This document shows positions 1 through 11,578 of a stretch of 64,000 nt of DNA, in pieces. The notes under the pieces are model-generated. The model was given only the letters and a program-made list of their open reading frames with translations, did not search any database and was not told the DNA's origin. Numbering within the stretch: position 1 is the first letter of the stretch; every line of letters begins with the position of its first letter. The stretch spans positions 124,444,852 to 124,508,851 of the forward strand of contig CM040423.1 of assembly GCA_022702705.1 (NCBI GenBank), given 5' to 3'. The stretch comes from Papilionanthe hookeriana x Papilionanthe teres (Eukaryota > Streptophyta > Magnoliopsida > Asparagales > Orchidaceae). The position numbers and the translations under genes are program-made.

Positions 1-1886
1 AACTAAACCTCGGACGGTTAATTCATTTGTGTAATTGAATTCATTTGGACTTAAAACAATCCTAGAAATATTGAAAAGATATTTAAGATTTGTCTTAAGC
101 ACTTCCTCGATATGATAGGATGTTCATAAGAACAATTGAACTTAATTGTTCTTTGATGAAGAAAATCGTCTTCAAACCAAAAACACAAGGAACCTAGACG
201 TCATAGGAAATGACTAGCTATAGGATTAGGAACTTGGTAGAAAACCATAACCCTTCCCTTAGCTTTACCTAGGAACATGCTTAAATATTCTAATTGTGTT
301 TTAAGTGCAGCTTGGGATGACGGGAAGACCCTCCAGGTACGCTTTTATTTTATTACAATTTACTTTCTTGCAATTTACATTATTGCAATTTATTTAACCG
401 CATTGCACTTACTTTTCTTGCAAGATAAACAATTGTTGGATGAAAACCCACACCTTTAGGATAGTCCCTAAAACTGAAACCAAAACTAAATTAAAAGTCA
501 TTGCAAGATAAAATTCACCGCCACAACATTTCAAAATATAAAACAACTCAAAATTTAATCACAAACAGTAACACAAAACTACAATTACAACTAAATTAAA
601 ACGTCCTGTTGGATGATCGGGAATACCTCGGATGATGTAACCTATGTGTTTCTAACGGGATTTCCCACGGTCTAAATGAAAGTGTGGAACTCATTTAGTT
701 GAGTTTAGCAAATTCATCTGGACTAAGTGAATCCGATAAAAATAATGATGCCGGAAGGATGGAACCGTGGGATCTTAATCGGTGTCATTGTAATCAACTT
801 TAAGATTTGTTTTAATTAAAACACAAAAAACACTTAGAAATTAAGATTTTCTCTAAACCAAAACACTTTTCTCATCCCCTGATTTATGACTTCTAAAACT
901 AAACCTCTGCAACAACAAGGAGCTCGGAGCATGGTGGGCAGCACGGCCATCGTCGTCAGCAAAACTTAAATCTACATCAGCAAAACTTTCCTAGAATTAA
1001 ACAACAAAGCCATAGGATTTCGAGGTAGTTTGCCTAGTGCAACATAAATCCTCAACTCTTCGTTAGGCATTTGCATTGCAAATTAAGCCCTAACCGGTCT
1101 TAGGATTCCGAGGTAGTTGTCTGATACGACATAAACCCTCACATCTTCGAGGCTATTTGTATGATTCTATCATATAAATATAAGCCCTAATTAATTAAAA
1201 TTGACAAAATCAAAACATTAAATAACGTTAGGATTTTCCTAAATTCAAGCCAAACAATAGGATAGTTGGGAAATTACCGAAGTTCACTTCGAATCCGTAA
1301 TTTCTCCTACCTTTCTTCCTTTGAATTCTCAAAACAAAATGTTCCAAACTTGAGTCATTCCCTATTGAAATTCCAAAATAGAATCCTTTAAAAACTTAAA
1401 CTTTGAAATTCTTGAAAGCAGAATTATTGATTATTATTGAGAGTTTTCTTAGGTGACTCCCGTCACTTAAGATGTAATTAACTATAAGGGCTTGCCCTTA
1501 TAGGGAATTTTAAAGAACCTGTGTAATATAAACCCTGTTTAATGCTTTCATATTAAGCAGGGAATTTGTCGGCTTATAAAATTGGTTCGCGGACCAAACG
1601 GATGTCACAAAGCTTCTAGTTTATTTAATCGAGCCCCACCATCAAGCGATATGTCTATCCTTAGGGATAGATACACGGTTTGTGGTGCGGTGCTCGTTTA
1701 TATAAACTATTTGGGATGTGGGATCGGTTTTATCTCATATCTTAAAATCTTCAAATTTAAAATTATTTTCAAAATCAAAAACTACTTTTCAAATTATTTA
1801 TTTAAATTAAATTAAAAATTCGCCGACAATTTCTGTTAGGCGACCCCTTTTCAAAATAAAACACACAACCTAAAAATATGCCGACA
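1..1886 (+). repeat. 5' LTR of element A, 3' portion only
   Basis: The stretch is near-identical to 60488-62375 of element C and to the reverse complement of about 22921-24760 in element D. It ends with CA (CCGACA at 1881-1886), five bases before the PBS position. Short reading frames inside it recur at the same place in the other LTR copies and have no recognisable protein content. The upstream ~5.5 kb of this LTR lies outside the window. Confidence 0.85.
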
Positions 1887-1889
1887 ACT

Positions 1890-1906
1890 TCGGTGACTCA
1901 CGGGGA
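1890..1906 (+). promoter_or_regulatory. Decayed primer binding site of element A
   Basis: The sequence lies four bases after the LTR end and reads CGGTGACTCACGGGGA. The intact sites in D and C have the TGGCGACTC...GCTGGGGA pattern, of the type seen in Tat/Ogre elements, where it pairs with the 3' end of a tRNA (reported as tRNA-Arg for Ogre). Substitutions at the start and in the middle would weaken primer pairing here. Confidence 0.7.
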
Positions 1907-2406
1907 CAATTCCTCTCTCCATTTTTAATCAGACAATTCTGCTTTCAAAAATCGGTGGTGTATCCATGTCCCTTATGGATCAAGCTACCCTTCTTTCCGT
2001 TGGAATACTATGTTCATTTCTACCTTGAACAAGTATAGCCAACATTCTCTCGGATTTAGGAGCCACTGTTTAGACACCCCTAAACAGAGAGGTTCCGAGA
2101 TCCTTTTACCTCATTTCTGAGGTGGGGTGGACCAGTGTTAGTTTAGGAGTGATCCTTCGAGTCGAGAAGTCTTGCATAAGACTTTCTTTTCCTTTCCAAC
2201 TCGAATCGGATTCCTTACCTTCTCTACACCTTTGAACATTCCGTTCTAAATAAACAAACCCTTTAATAAATGATTCTTTTAACAAATGATTCCTTCTTAT
2301 AAATACATGAACAAGAATGTGTTCGGACTCTTTTCAATTCCTTTCTTTTCGTCCTAAAGAAAAGAAGCATAACTCGGGACCGACAACCGTAATCTACCCC
2401 GCAGAA
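1907..2406 (+). other. Untranslated leader of element A
   Basis: This 500-bp leader runs between the PBS and ORF1 and is conserved in D (22381-22897) and C (62398-62906). It contains a short stem-loop (2068-2085) found in all three copies and a pyrimidine-rich stretch near 2330-2360. The bases just before the ORF1 ATG read CCCCGCAGAAATG, which resembles a splice acceptor. Confidence 0.6.
2068..2085 (+). other. Conserved leader stem-loop
   Basis: GTTTAGACACCCCTAAAC forms a 6-bp perfect stem with a 6-nt loop. Counterparts lie at 22721-22738 (opposite strand, one loop/stem variant) and 62559-62576. Its position between PBS and first ORF is where retroelements keep dimerisation or packaging structures. 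That role is inference only. Confidence 0.45.
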
Positions 2407-3640
2407 ATGGAAGCCCCAAAGCCGATTTTCTCCTTCACCAATGGACCGGACTTCGCCGTTTATAAGGTGAGCCGCCCGATAATGGGATCATCCAAGCTTG
2501 GACAAGGATTCGAGAACACGAATGTCAAGATCACCAACGTTTCCCTTTCGCACCGACAAAAAAGTATCGAAGCTAAGAAGCCGCCGATCGGGTTCAACTC
2601 AGTCAACCCAAGAGTTTCCTCCCCGCAAAAGATCCCGACCGAGAGGAGTACCGCCGTCCGTAGGAGGACCGTTCTTGCTACCCCCACCGGTCTAGTTGTT
2701 TCTGCACCTACCCCGGCTGCTGCCAAATTAAAGGGGAAGGAAATCCAGAATTATGGTGAACCTGTTACCGTGGAGGGTACAAACTTTCCTGTGAGGCCTT
2801 CTATTATTGAAATCGGGTCAGCTCAAGAATTCCATTACTAACAAAGACCCAAAGAAGGAATGGTAGGAAGATTGCCGTAGAAGGCCGTAGCCGCCGAAGT
2901 TGCTTTCCGGAGGAAATCCCGTAAATCCCCGAGTACACACCACTACCTGAATATATACCGTTGCCTGAAGATACACCCTTTTTGGAAGGAAGCAGATTCC
3001 ATCCCCTTTCCGCTGCAACTGACGAGGAAAATGTCCGCAGGATTGCTTCTTCATTACCTCGACCAGCATACTACGAAGGAAAAGGGCTAGGATCACGCCA
3101 TTTGCCCGACTACAGACTGTAGTCGAGAAACTAGCGAAGAAAGAGAAATGCCCCATATCGGAGATTCTACGAAGGATAGGGCGGGTGCGCGTCAAATACC
3201 GTCTTGGGCCCCGAGTAGAACCCGCCATCGTGACGTAAAAGCCAAGTAAAAGGATGAAGGCTAGTCCGCCCGTCGTCGTTTCGAGATTACAGATTAGGGA
3301 GGATACCACCTTCCAAGCATTTGGGCCGACGCACCATCCGGTCCTAGACCTTCCGCCGCTAGAAGGATGGTATGGCGTCCCACTACCTGGACGAACCGAG
3401 ATCGAAACAACGACTCGAGAAAGAAAGTCTCTCCAGGAGACTCGAATCGAAGAAAGTGCTACCGCAAGAAAGGGGACTTGCGAGAAGGGAACCCGGCGAC
3501 TATCACATGACAACCGCGAAGATGCACGGAAAAGACCGCTAGAAGACGCCATGGAAAAGTTGAGGACTGATATTCGATGACTAGCAAAAGAAAGAGAAGA
3601 GAAATTCGGAGACGAGATTGATTCATCGGAATTCATGGAC
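2407..3640 (+). pseudogene. ORF1 upstream of gag (element A), frameshifted
   Basis: The likely start is the ATG at 2407, matching the MTTPKL start of the longer intact version in element D. The N-terminus contains the hallmark FSFTNG stretch. It is followed by a Pro/Lys-rich region and a VRRRTVLATPTGLVVSAPTP stretch shared with D. The open frame stops at 2841. Homology then continues in other frames (for example 3254-3580, with an arginine/glutamate-rich segment), so at least two frameshifts have accumulated. Ogre-type elements are known for an extra ORF of unknown function before gag, and this fits that position. I do not recognise a biochemical function. Confidence 0.7.
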
Positions 3641-3661
3641 GACGAGTATGCGGAAATCAAC

Positions 3662-5265
3662 ATGGTCGAAACACGAACTTCATCAGCTTCACAAGGTGCT
3701 CCTGCAGCCGCGCAGAAGAGAGGAGCCGAAGTAATGAGAAGACAGCTTCAAGAGAAAGACGACACGATCGCCCAAATGGCGAAGAGGATGGAAGAGATGG
3801 ATATAGCCCTAGCCACTCTCCAGAGTCAAGTGCAACCCCAAAGAGAGACACCCCCAGAGGTTATTCACATTGTAAACGGGGGAAAGGAGATTACATCTGT
3901 CAACGGGGATGATCAGCTAAAGAAGGATACAACACAAAGTATGATTCCAGAAAAAGATGTCAAGAGCTTGGTGGAACAGCAGGTGCGAGAAGCCTTAGCA
4001 CAATCAAAGAGCGGGGCATCCATTCGGATGGGTAGACCTTACCCGGAAGAATTCGACGCTGTCCAGCACCCAAAAGGCTTCGTACCACCTCTCGTTTAAG
4101 ACCTTCGATGGAACCGGAACCCCGACAGCATGTCGCACACTTTCATGCCGCTTGTTGCAATGCCGGCGGGAGCGATGCATTACTCTTCCGACAGTTCGTC
4201 AGCAGCCTGTCAGGGATCGCCTTCGACTGGTATGCAGAATTACCAAATGGTTCAGTGAAGACGTTCTCAGAACTAGAAAACCTCTTCATCAAGAGATTAG
4301 GTGATTTGGTGGTAGAGAAGCAGAAGCTGAACGAAACTTTGGTGGATTACATACTTCGATGGAGGAACTTAAGCATGAAGTGTGAACCACAACTACAAGA
4401 ACAACATGCAGTCGGCATCTTACTTAAAAGCATTCACGACCCGATAAGCACTTCTCCTCAAAGGATTCACTATTAAAACTTTCGAGAAGTTGTTAAGCAA
4501 GGCCGGGAGCTTGCAAGAGGAGGCAAAGCAATTAAGTTTCGCCGACAAGACGGACAAGCAAAAGCCTGTGAAGACTTTTGAAAAGAAATCCGGGATCATT
4601 GCAGCAGTCGACAAAGGCAAGCAACCGATACAAATATCATCCGAATGGCCACAGCAACCTCAACAGAATTGTCAACAACCCCGACCCAGCTATCAGGCAT
4701 CTCCACAGTATGAACAACCGCCTCCTCCGCAACGTACATTAAGGGAGCTTTTGAGCAGGGAATATCCATTCAAGAATGAAGCAGTGCCGAAGATGTTCCG
4801 TAGTCTAATGAAGACTCCGCATTTCCAAGCTGCAGAGCCTAAAAGACCGGAGGAAGTCAACAAGAAAAGTGATCCCAACTTTTGCCCTTATCACCAGATG
4901 CTTGGACACAAGATAGAAGATTGCATTACCTTCAAAAGTTGGCTCAATGACAACCTTCGAAAAGGAAATATAACAATCCCGAAGGAGTACATGAAGGAAC
5001 CCCAGAAAGGAGGTTCCGTCAATGTTATCTCAACTGATCCCATCATTCCGATAGATCCCTATACGACCGACGATGGATGGACTACCGCTTGAACAAGGTC
5101 TTCGAAAAAGATTTTAGACAAGCATCCGGACCGCTTCGTGCGAGCTTCAATTCAGAGTTCGAAAACTGTTAAGCCGGTACTATCACTTGCGATAGAAGAA
5201 CCACCTCAACAGGAGAAGATTAAAGAGAAGAATAAAATCGACGAAGAAGAGAGGACCGAGGAGAC
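3662..5265 (+). pseudogene. gag: gag polyprotein of element A, broken
   Basis: The probable start is the MVETRTSSASQG methionine at 3662. A coiled-coil-prone charged stretch follows (about residues 25-55), then the Retrotrans_gag capsid domain (RQHVAHFHAACCNAGGSDAL, LSGIAFDWYAELPNGSVKTF, NETLVDYILRWRNLSMKCEP). After that come a Gln/Pro-rich linker and the atypical zinc knuckle CPYHQMLGHKIEDC (CX2HX4HX4C), which is typical of Tat-clade Gag. Frame breaks occur at about 4100 and 4477. The capsid domain also lacks the piece between ENLFIKR and GDLVVE that D retains. The final open frame ends at 5092 and recognisable gag sequence runs to about 5265, where the deletion junction begins. Gag would form the virus-like particle in the cytoplasm; this copy cannot. 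Confidence 0.85.
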
Positions 5266-5940
5266 CAATCGAAGGTGAAACAACCCTCAGATCGAAGCCA
5301 CACTTCTCTGAGCAAAGGTATGGCCTCACTCTTCTTCCCGAGCTTCTGAACATTCTCCATTTTTATTGCGTAAATTTCATCCGACATAAACCGTATGGAT
5401 GTGTTCGTCTTCTCAAGTCGAATCCATAGAGCATAAGAACACGAAAATCCATCGAGTATCGAGTGAGATCTTAGGGATTTAGTGTGGACGGCTCTCGGGT
5501 GAGGACGCTCGGGGACGATGAACGGATGTCGTCCATTTAATACATGCGCGGACGGACGGCTCGGATGAAAGTGTGGTTGAAATCCTACCTAGGCAATTCA
5601 CCAGACCAGGAGACTTCATCTGGAGCTTGCTGGGATCCAATTGAAGGTGAAACAACCCTCAGATCGAAGCCACACTTCTCTGAGCAAAGGTATGACCTCA
5701 CTCTTCTTCCCGAGCTTCTGAACATACTCCATTTTTATTGCATAAATTTCATCCGACATAAACCATATGGATGTGTTCGTCTTCTCAAGACGAATCCATA
5801 GAGCATAAGAACACGAAAATCCATTGAGTATCGAGTGAGATCTTAGGGATTTAGTGTGGACGGCTCTCGGGTGAGGACGCTCGGGGACGATGAACGGATG
5901 CCGTCCATTTAATACATGCGCGGACGGACGGCTCGGATGG
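5266..5940 (+). repeat. 372-bp tandem duplication at the gag/LTR deletion junction
   Basis: The segments 5267-5567 and 5639-5939 are near-identical (period 372). Both correspond to LTR sequence at about 57637-57935 of element C. The first copy is fused directly to gag. The second is preceded by about 70 bp of further LTR sequence (5570-5638). The arrangement looks like a deletion that removed pol plus the first ~2.7 kb of the 3' LTR, with a local duplication. Confidence 0.8.
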
Positions 5941-8463
5941 CATCGGACCAGGAGATGGTACGTGAACCGCGGGACCCGGAGCTCTGAGTCAGATGGCGGC
6001 GTCGAATGGGAGCGCGACGCGTGTGCATTCGGAGTCGCTCGAGGTTGACGCGGCGCCGCGTGGATAAATAGAAAATTAGGGATTTTTCCTATTTATTTAA
6101 TTCCCCGAACTTGGAAAATTCATAACTTTGTGTAGGAAAATCATAAAAATAAAATAAAAATACCCTCTTGCTCAGTGAACAGAGGAGAATAATGTGAAAA
6201 AGAAATCATTTAATTTCATAAAGTATTTTATTTTTATTAATTTATTTACTCTCTGCACATTTTCAATTCTCCATGCATGTATACAATTCACCATGGCATG
6301 AGACCATAGTGGCTTTTGAAGCCTCCGAATTTGGGAACATTCCCTGAATTTTCCAAAGTCAGAGGCCATCCCTATGAGAAGTTATTGATTTTTCAAATTC
6401 ATGTTAATGTTTTGAGTATTTTAATTCCAATAATTAGCATGTTGTGAAACAAATTCTAGGAAAATTTGGTGATGTTCCTCATGACCAGAGGACCCTAGGA
6501 AAAATAGGTCTTGAGTTAGTTCATTTAAAATAACCCTAATTGGCTTAAACACCCAAAATGGATCCCTAATTAATTAGAATTAACCATACATCAAATTGAC
6601 TTGAAATCAATTCTCCACCGACCTTTAGGATCAGAGGAACCCACCATAAAAATTTGAGGTCAATTGGACTTGGTTAGCCTTACTAAATGGGTTGATTAAG
6701 CCATTTAGTCAATTTGAACTTTAAAAATTCATAACTTTCAAAATATCTTTCAAAAATTCACCAAATTGGTTTTGGAGCCTCTCGATATTTGGGGAATTTA
6801 AGAAAATTAAAATTTCAATTTTCTAAAAAGTTGATTTTTAACATTATTTTAATATTTTTAATCATTAAAAAATAATAAAAATCACAAAAATAATAAAATT
6901 CACCAAAATATCATATTTTGAATTTTAATCACTTAGGAACAAACCCCATATTTTTCTCAGGTCTATTTAGTGAGATATTAAATTTTAAAGCCCTAGGATA
7001 ATTTTAAAATTAAAAAAATGTATTTTCTAGCATTTTCACAAAAATAATTATAATAAATGATAGAAAAATCCAAAAATTTCAAAAATTGATTCTCTTTTTT
7101 CTTTGATATCAGAGAGATTTTTGAAAAATATAAAATTCATTTTTCAACATTTATTTTATTTTTAAATTAATTAACACTCCAAAATTTAAAATAATTATAG
7201 TAAAAATAATATAATTCAAACTATCACTAACGGGATTTCCCACGGTCTAAATGAAAGTGTGGAACTCATTTAGTTGAGTTTAGCAAATTCATCTGGACTA
7301 AGTGAATCCGATAAAAATAATGATGCCGGAAGGATGGAACCGTGGGATCTTAACCGGTGTCATTGTAGTCAACTTTAAGATTTGTTTTAATTAAAACACA
7401 AAAAACACTTGGAAATTAAGATTTTCTCTAAACCAAAACACTTTTCTCATCCCCTGATTTATGACTTCTAAAACTAAACCTCTGCAACAACAAGGAGCTC
7501 CGAGCATGGTGGGCAGCACGGCCATCGTCGTCAGCAAAACTTAAATCTACATCAGCAAAACTTTCCTAGAATTAAACAACAAAGCCATAGGATTTCGAGG
7601 TAGTTTGCCTAGTGCAACATAAATTTTCAACTCTTTGTTAGGCATTTGCATTGCAAATTAAGCCCTAACCGGTCTTAGGATTTTGAGGTAGTTGTCTGAT
7701 ACGACATAAACCCTCACATCTTCGAGGCTATTTGTATGATTCTATCATATAAATATAAGCCCTAATTAATTAAAATTGACAAAATCAAAACATTAAATAA
7801 CGTTAGGATTTTCCTAAATTCAAGCCAAACAATAGGATAGTTGGGAAATTACCGAAGTTCACTTCAAATCCGTAATTTCTCCTACCTTTCTTCCTTTGAA
7901 TTCTCAAAACAAAATGTTCCTAACTTGAGTCATTCCCTATTGAAATTCCAAAATTGAATCCTTTGAAAACTTAAACTTTGAAATTCTTGAAAGCATAATT
8001 ATTGATTATTATCGAGAGTTTTCTTAGGTGACTCCCGTCACTTAAGATGTAATTAACTATAAGGGCTTGCCCTTATAGGGAATTTTAAAGAACCCATGTA
8101 ATATAAACCCCCGTTTAATGCTTTCATATTAAGCAGGGGAATTTGTCGGCTTATAAAATTGGTTCGCAGACCAAACGGATGTCACAAAGCTTCTAGTTTA
8201 TTTAATCGAGCCCCACCATCAAGCAGTGTGTCTATCCTTAGGGATAGATACACGGTTTGTGGTTCGGTGCTCGTTTATATAAACTATTTGGGATGTGGGA
8301 TCAGTTTTATCTCATATCTTAAAATCTTCAAATTTAAAATTATTTTCAAAATCAAAAACTACTTTTCAAATTATTTATTTAAATTAAATTAAAAATTCGC
8401 CGACAATTTCTGTTAGGCGACCGCTTTTCAAAATAAAACACACAACCTAAAAATATGCCGACA
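5570..8463 (+). repeat. 3' LTR of element A, 5'-truncated and internally deleted
   Basis: The sequence is collinear with 57570-59218 of element C up to about 7226, then jumps to the equivalent of 61134-62375. About 1.9 kb is missing, including the (TTAAA)n block. The junction reads ATCACTAACGGG and shares CTAACGGG with the downstream side. The LTR ends in CCGACA at 8463. AT-rich throughout, with no credible gene. Confidence 0.85.
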
Positions 8464-11400
8464 CTGTTATGTAGGTGCGAGTCTCGGAAATTTTAAATTG
8501 AAATGTAGGTATCAATTCAGATGAGAATCGAAATGTAGGTATGGATCTCGAAATGAGAACTGGAATGTAGGTACCAGTCTCGGAAATTTTGAATTGAAAT
8601 GTAGGTATCAATTCATATGAGAATCAAAATGTAGGTATCGATCTCAAAATGAGAACTGGAATGTAGGTACAAGTCTAGGAAATTTTGAATTGAAATGTAG
8701 GTATCAATTCAGATGAGAATTGAAATGTAAGTTTCTACCACGAAATGAGAACTGGAATGTAGGTACCAGTCTTGAAAATTTTGAATTGAAATGTAGGTAT
8801 CAATTCAGATGAGAATCGAAATGTAGGTATCGATCTCGAAATGAGAACTGGAATGTAGGTACCAGTCTCGGAAATTTTGAATTGAAATGTTGGTATCAAT
8901 TCATATGAGAATTGAAATGTAGGTATCGATCTCAAAATGAGAACTGGAATGTAGGTACCAGTATTGGAAATTTTGAATTGAAATGTAGGTATAAATTCAG
9001 ATGAGAATCGAAAAGAAGGTATCGATCTCGAAATGAGAACATGAATGTAGGTACCAGTCTCAGAAAATTTGAATTGAAATGTAGGTATCAATTCATATAA
9101 GAATCGAAATGTAAATATCGACCTCGAAATAAGAACTGGAATGTAGGTACCCGTCTCGAAAATTTTGAATTGAAATATAGGTATCAATTCAGATGAGAAT
9201 CGAAATGTAGGTATTGATCTCGAAATGAGAACTGGAATGTAGGTACCAGTCTCGGAAATTTTGAATTGAAATGTAGGTATCAATTCAGATGAGAATCAAA
9301 ATGTAGGTATCGATCTTGAAATGAAAACTGGAATGTAGGTACCAGTCTCGGAAATTTTGAATTGAAATGTAGATATCAATTCAGATGAGAATCAAAATGT
9401 AGGTATTGATCTCGAAATGAGAACTGGAATGTAGGTACCATTCTAGGAAATTTTGAATTGAAATGTAGGTATCAATTCAGATGAGAATCAAAATGTAGGT
9501 ATCGATCTCAAAATGAGAACTGGAATGTAGGTACCAGTCTCCGAAATTTTGAATTGAAATATAGGTATCAATTCAGATGAGAATTGAAATGTAAGTATTG
9601 ACCTCGAAATGAGAACTGGAATCTAGGTACCTGTCTCGGAAATTTTGAATTGAAATGTAGGTATCAATTAGATGAGAATCGAAATGTAGGTATCGATATT
9701 GAAATGAGAACTAGAATGTAGGTACCGGTCTCGAAAATTTTGAATTGAAATGTATGTATCAATTCAGATGAGAATCGAAATGTTGGTATCGATCTCAAAA
9801 TGAGAACTGGAATGTAGGTACCAGTCTCAAAAATTTTGAATTGAAATGTAGGTATCAATTCAGATGAGAATCGAAATGTCGGTATCGATCTTGAAATGAG
9901 AACTGGAATGTAGGTACTAGTCTCAGAAATTTTGAATTGAAATGTAGGTATCAATTCAGATGAGAATCAAAATGTAATTATCGACCTCAAAATGAGAACT
10001 GGAATGTATGTACCAGTCTCAGAAATTTTGAATTGAAATGTATGTATCAATTCAGATGAGAATTGAAATGTAAGTATCTACCTCGAAATGAGACCTGGAA
10101 TGTAGGTACCAGTCTCGAAAATTTTGAATAGAAATGTACGTATCAATTCTGATGAGAATCGAAATGTAGGTATCGATCTCGAAATGAGAACTGGAATGTA
10201 GGTACTAGTCTCGAAAATTTTGAATTGAAATGTTGGTATCAATTCAAATGAGAATTGAAATGTAGGTATCGATCTCAAAATGAGAACTCGGAATGTAGGT
10301 ACCGACATCGTAAATTTTGAATTGAAATGTAGGTATAAATTCAGATGAGAATCGAAAAGTAGGTATCGATCTCGAAATGAGAACTGGAATGTAGGTACCA
10401 GTCTCAGAAAATTTGAATTGAAATGTAGGTATCAATTCAGATGAGAATCGCAATGTAAGTATCGACCTCGAAATGAGAACTGGAATGTAGGTTCCCGTCT
10501 CGAAAATTTTGAATTGAAATGTAGGTATCAATTCAGATGAGAATCGAAATGTAGGTATCGATCTCGAAATGAGAACTGGAATGTAGGTACCAGTCTCGGA
10601 AATTTTGAATTGAAATGTAGGTATCAATTCAGATGAGAATCAAAATGTAGGTATCGATCTCGAAATGAGAACTGGAATGTAGGTAGCAGTCTCAGAAATT
10701 TTGAATTGAAATGTAGGTATCAATTCAGATGTGAATCGAAATGTAGGTATCGATCTCGAAATGAGAACTGGAATTTAGGTACCAGTCTCGAAAATTTTGA
10801 ATTGAAATGTAGGTATCAATTCAGATGAGAATCGAAATGTTGGTATCGATCTCGAAATGAGAACTGGAATGTAGGTACCAGTCTCGGAAATTTTGAATTG
10901 AAATGTAGGTATCAATTAGATGAGAATCGAAATGTAGGTATCAATCTCGAAATGAGAACTGGAATGTAGGTACCATTCTCGAAAATTTTGAATTGAAATG
11001 TAGGTATCAATTTAGATGAGAATCAAAATTTAGGTATCGATCTCAAAATGAGAACTGGAATGTAGGTTCCAGTCTCAAAAATTTTGAATTGAAATGTAGG
11101 TATCAATTCAGATGAGAATCGAAATGTAGGTATCGATCTTGAAATGAGAACTGGAATGTAGGTACCAGTCTCGGAGATTTTGAATTGAAATGTAGGTATC
11201 AATTCAGATGAGAATCAAAATGTAATTATCGACCTCAAAATGAGAACTGGAATGTTTGTACCAGTCTCAGAAATTTTGAATTGAAATGTAGGTATCAATT
11301 CAGATGTGAATCGAAATGTAGGTATCGATCTCGAAATGAGAAGTGGAATGTAGGTACCAGTCTCAAAAATTTTGAATTGAAATGTAGGTATCATTTCAGA

Positions 11401-11578
11401 TGAGAATCGAAATGTTGGTATCGATCTCGAAATGAGAACTGGAATGTAGGTACCAGTCTTGAAAATTTTGAATTGAAATGTAGGTATCAATTCAGATGAA
11501 AATCAAAATGTCGGTATCGATCTCGAAATGAGAACTGGAATGTAGGTACCAGTCTCGAAAATTTTGAATTGAAATGTA
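8464..11578. repeat. 96-bp trimeric minisatellite array (about 32 units)
   Basis: Units of 96 bp are confirmed by the spacing of GTACCAGTCT at 8571, 8667 and 8763. Each unit is three related subunits of about 30, 32 and 34 bp, each carrying a (G/A)AATGTAGGTA core: one continuing TCAATTCAGATGAG, one TCGATCTCGAAATGAG, one CCAGTCTCGGAAATTTTG. Divergence between units is modest, with single-base indels near 9668, 10289 and 10917. The array starts in mid-unit at the end of element A and stops at GAAATGTACT. Because 96 is a multiple of 3, stop-free minus-strand frames of up to 182 codons arise by chance; I do not regard them as genes. Tat/Ogre elements are known to carry tandem repeats in the 3' untranslated region. 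The array lies on the 3' side of element D, so that origin is likely. Confidence 0.95.

Larger units (their letters stand above)
1..8463 (+). mobile_element. Tat/Ogre-like LTR retrotransposon, pol-deleted copy (element A)
   Basis: This is a plus-strand Ty3/gypsy element entered in the middle of its 5' LTR. In order it shows the LTR end at 1886, a decayed PBS, a leader, ORF1, gag, and then a direct jump at about 5266 into LTR sequence that ends at 8463. No protease, RT, RNase H or integrase is present, so the copy is non-autonomous by deletion. Positions 1-1886 align with 60488-62375 of element C, which gives the LTR register. The 3' LTR ends in CCGACA exactly where the 96-bp minisatellite begins in mid-unit, so A probably inserted into that array. 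The left target site lies outside the window, so a target duplication cannot be tested. Confidence 0.85.

Noticed and set aside
277..459. Small ORF starting MLKYSNC in LTR A, repeated at 60763-60945
   Set aside because: It is part of homologous LTR sequence. The reading frame is not kept in LTR D, and the product is a low-complexity hydrophobic translation of AT-rich DNA.
1582..1815. ORF starting MVRGPNGC in LTRs (also 8159 and 62071)
   Set aside because: Recurs because the LTR recurs. There is no recognisable domain, and it runs into low-complexity Phe/Lys/Ile translation of AT-rich sequence.
2818..3663. 281-codon minus-strand frame opposite ORF1/gag of element A
   Set aside because: Antisense shadow of ORF1. 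It is not conserved in D or C and has no domain.
8735..11490. Minus-strand frames of up to 182 codons with a 32-residue repeat (IPTFQF...GTYIPVL)
   Set aside because: The repeat unit is 96 bp, a multiple of three, so one stop-free unit makes a long frame automatically. There is no start context or conservation beyond the DNA repeat, and frames break at every 1-bp indel.
8464..11578. CRISPR-like array
   Set aside because: Units are contiguous tandem repeats without unique spacers, in a plant genome.
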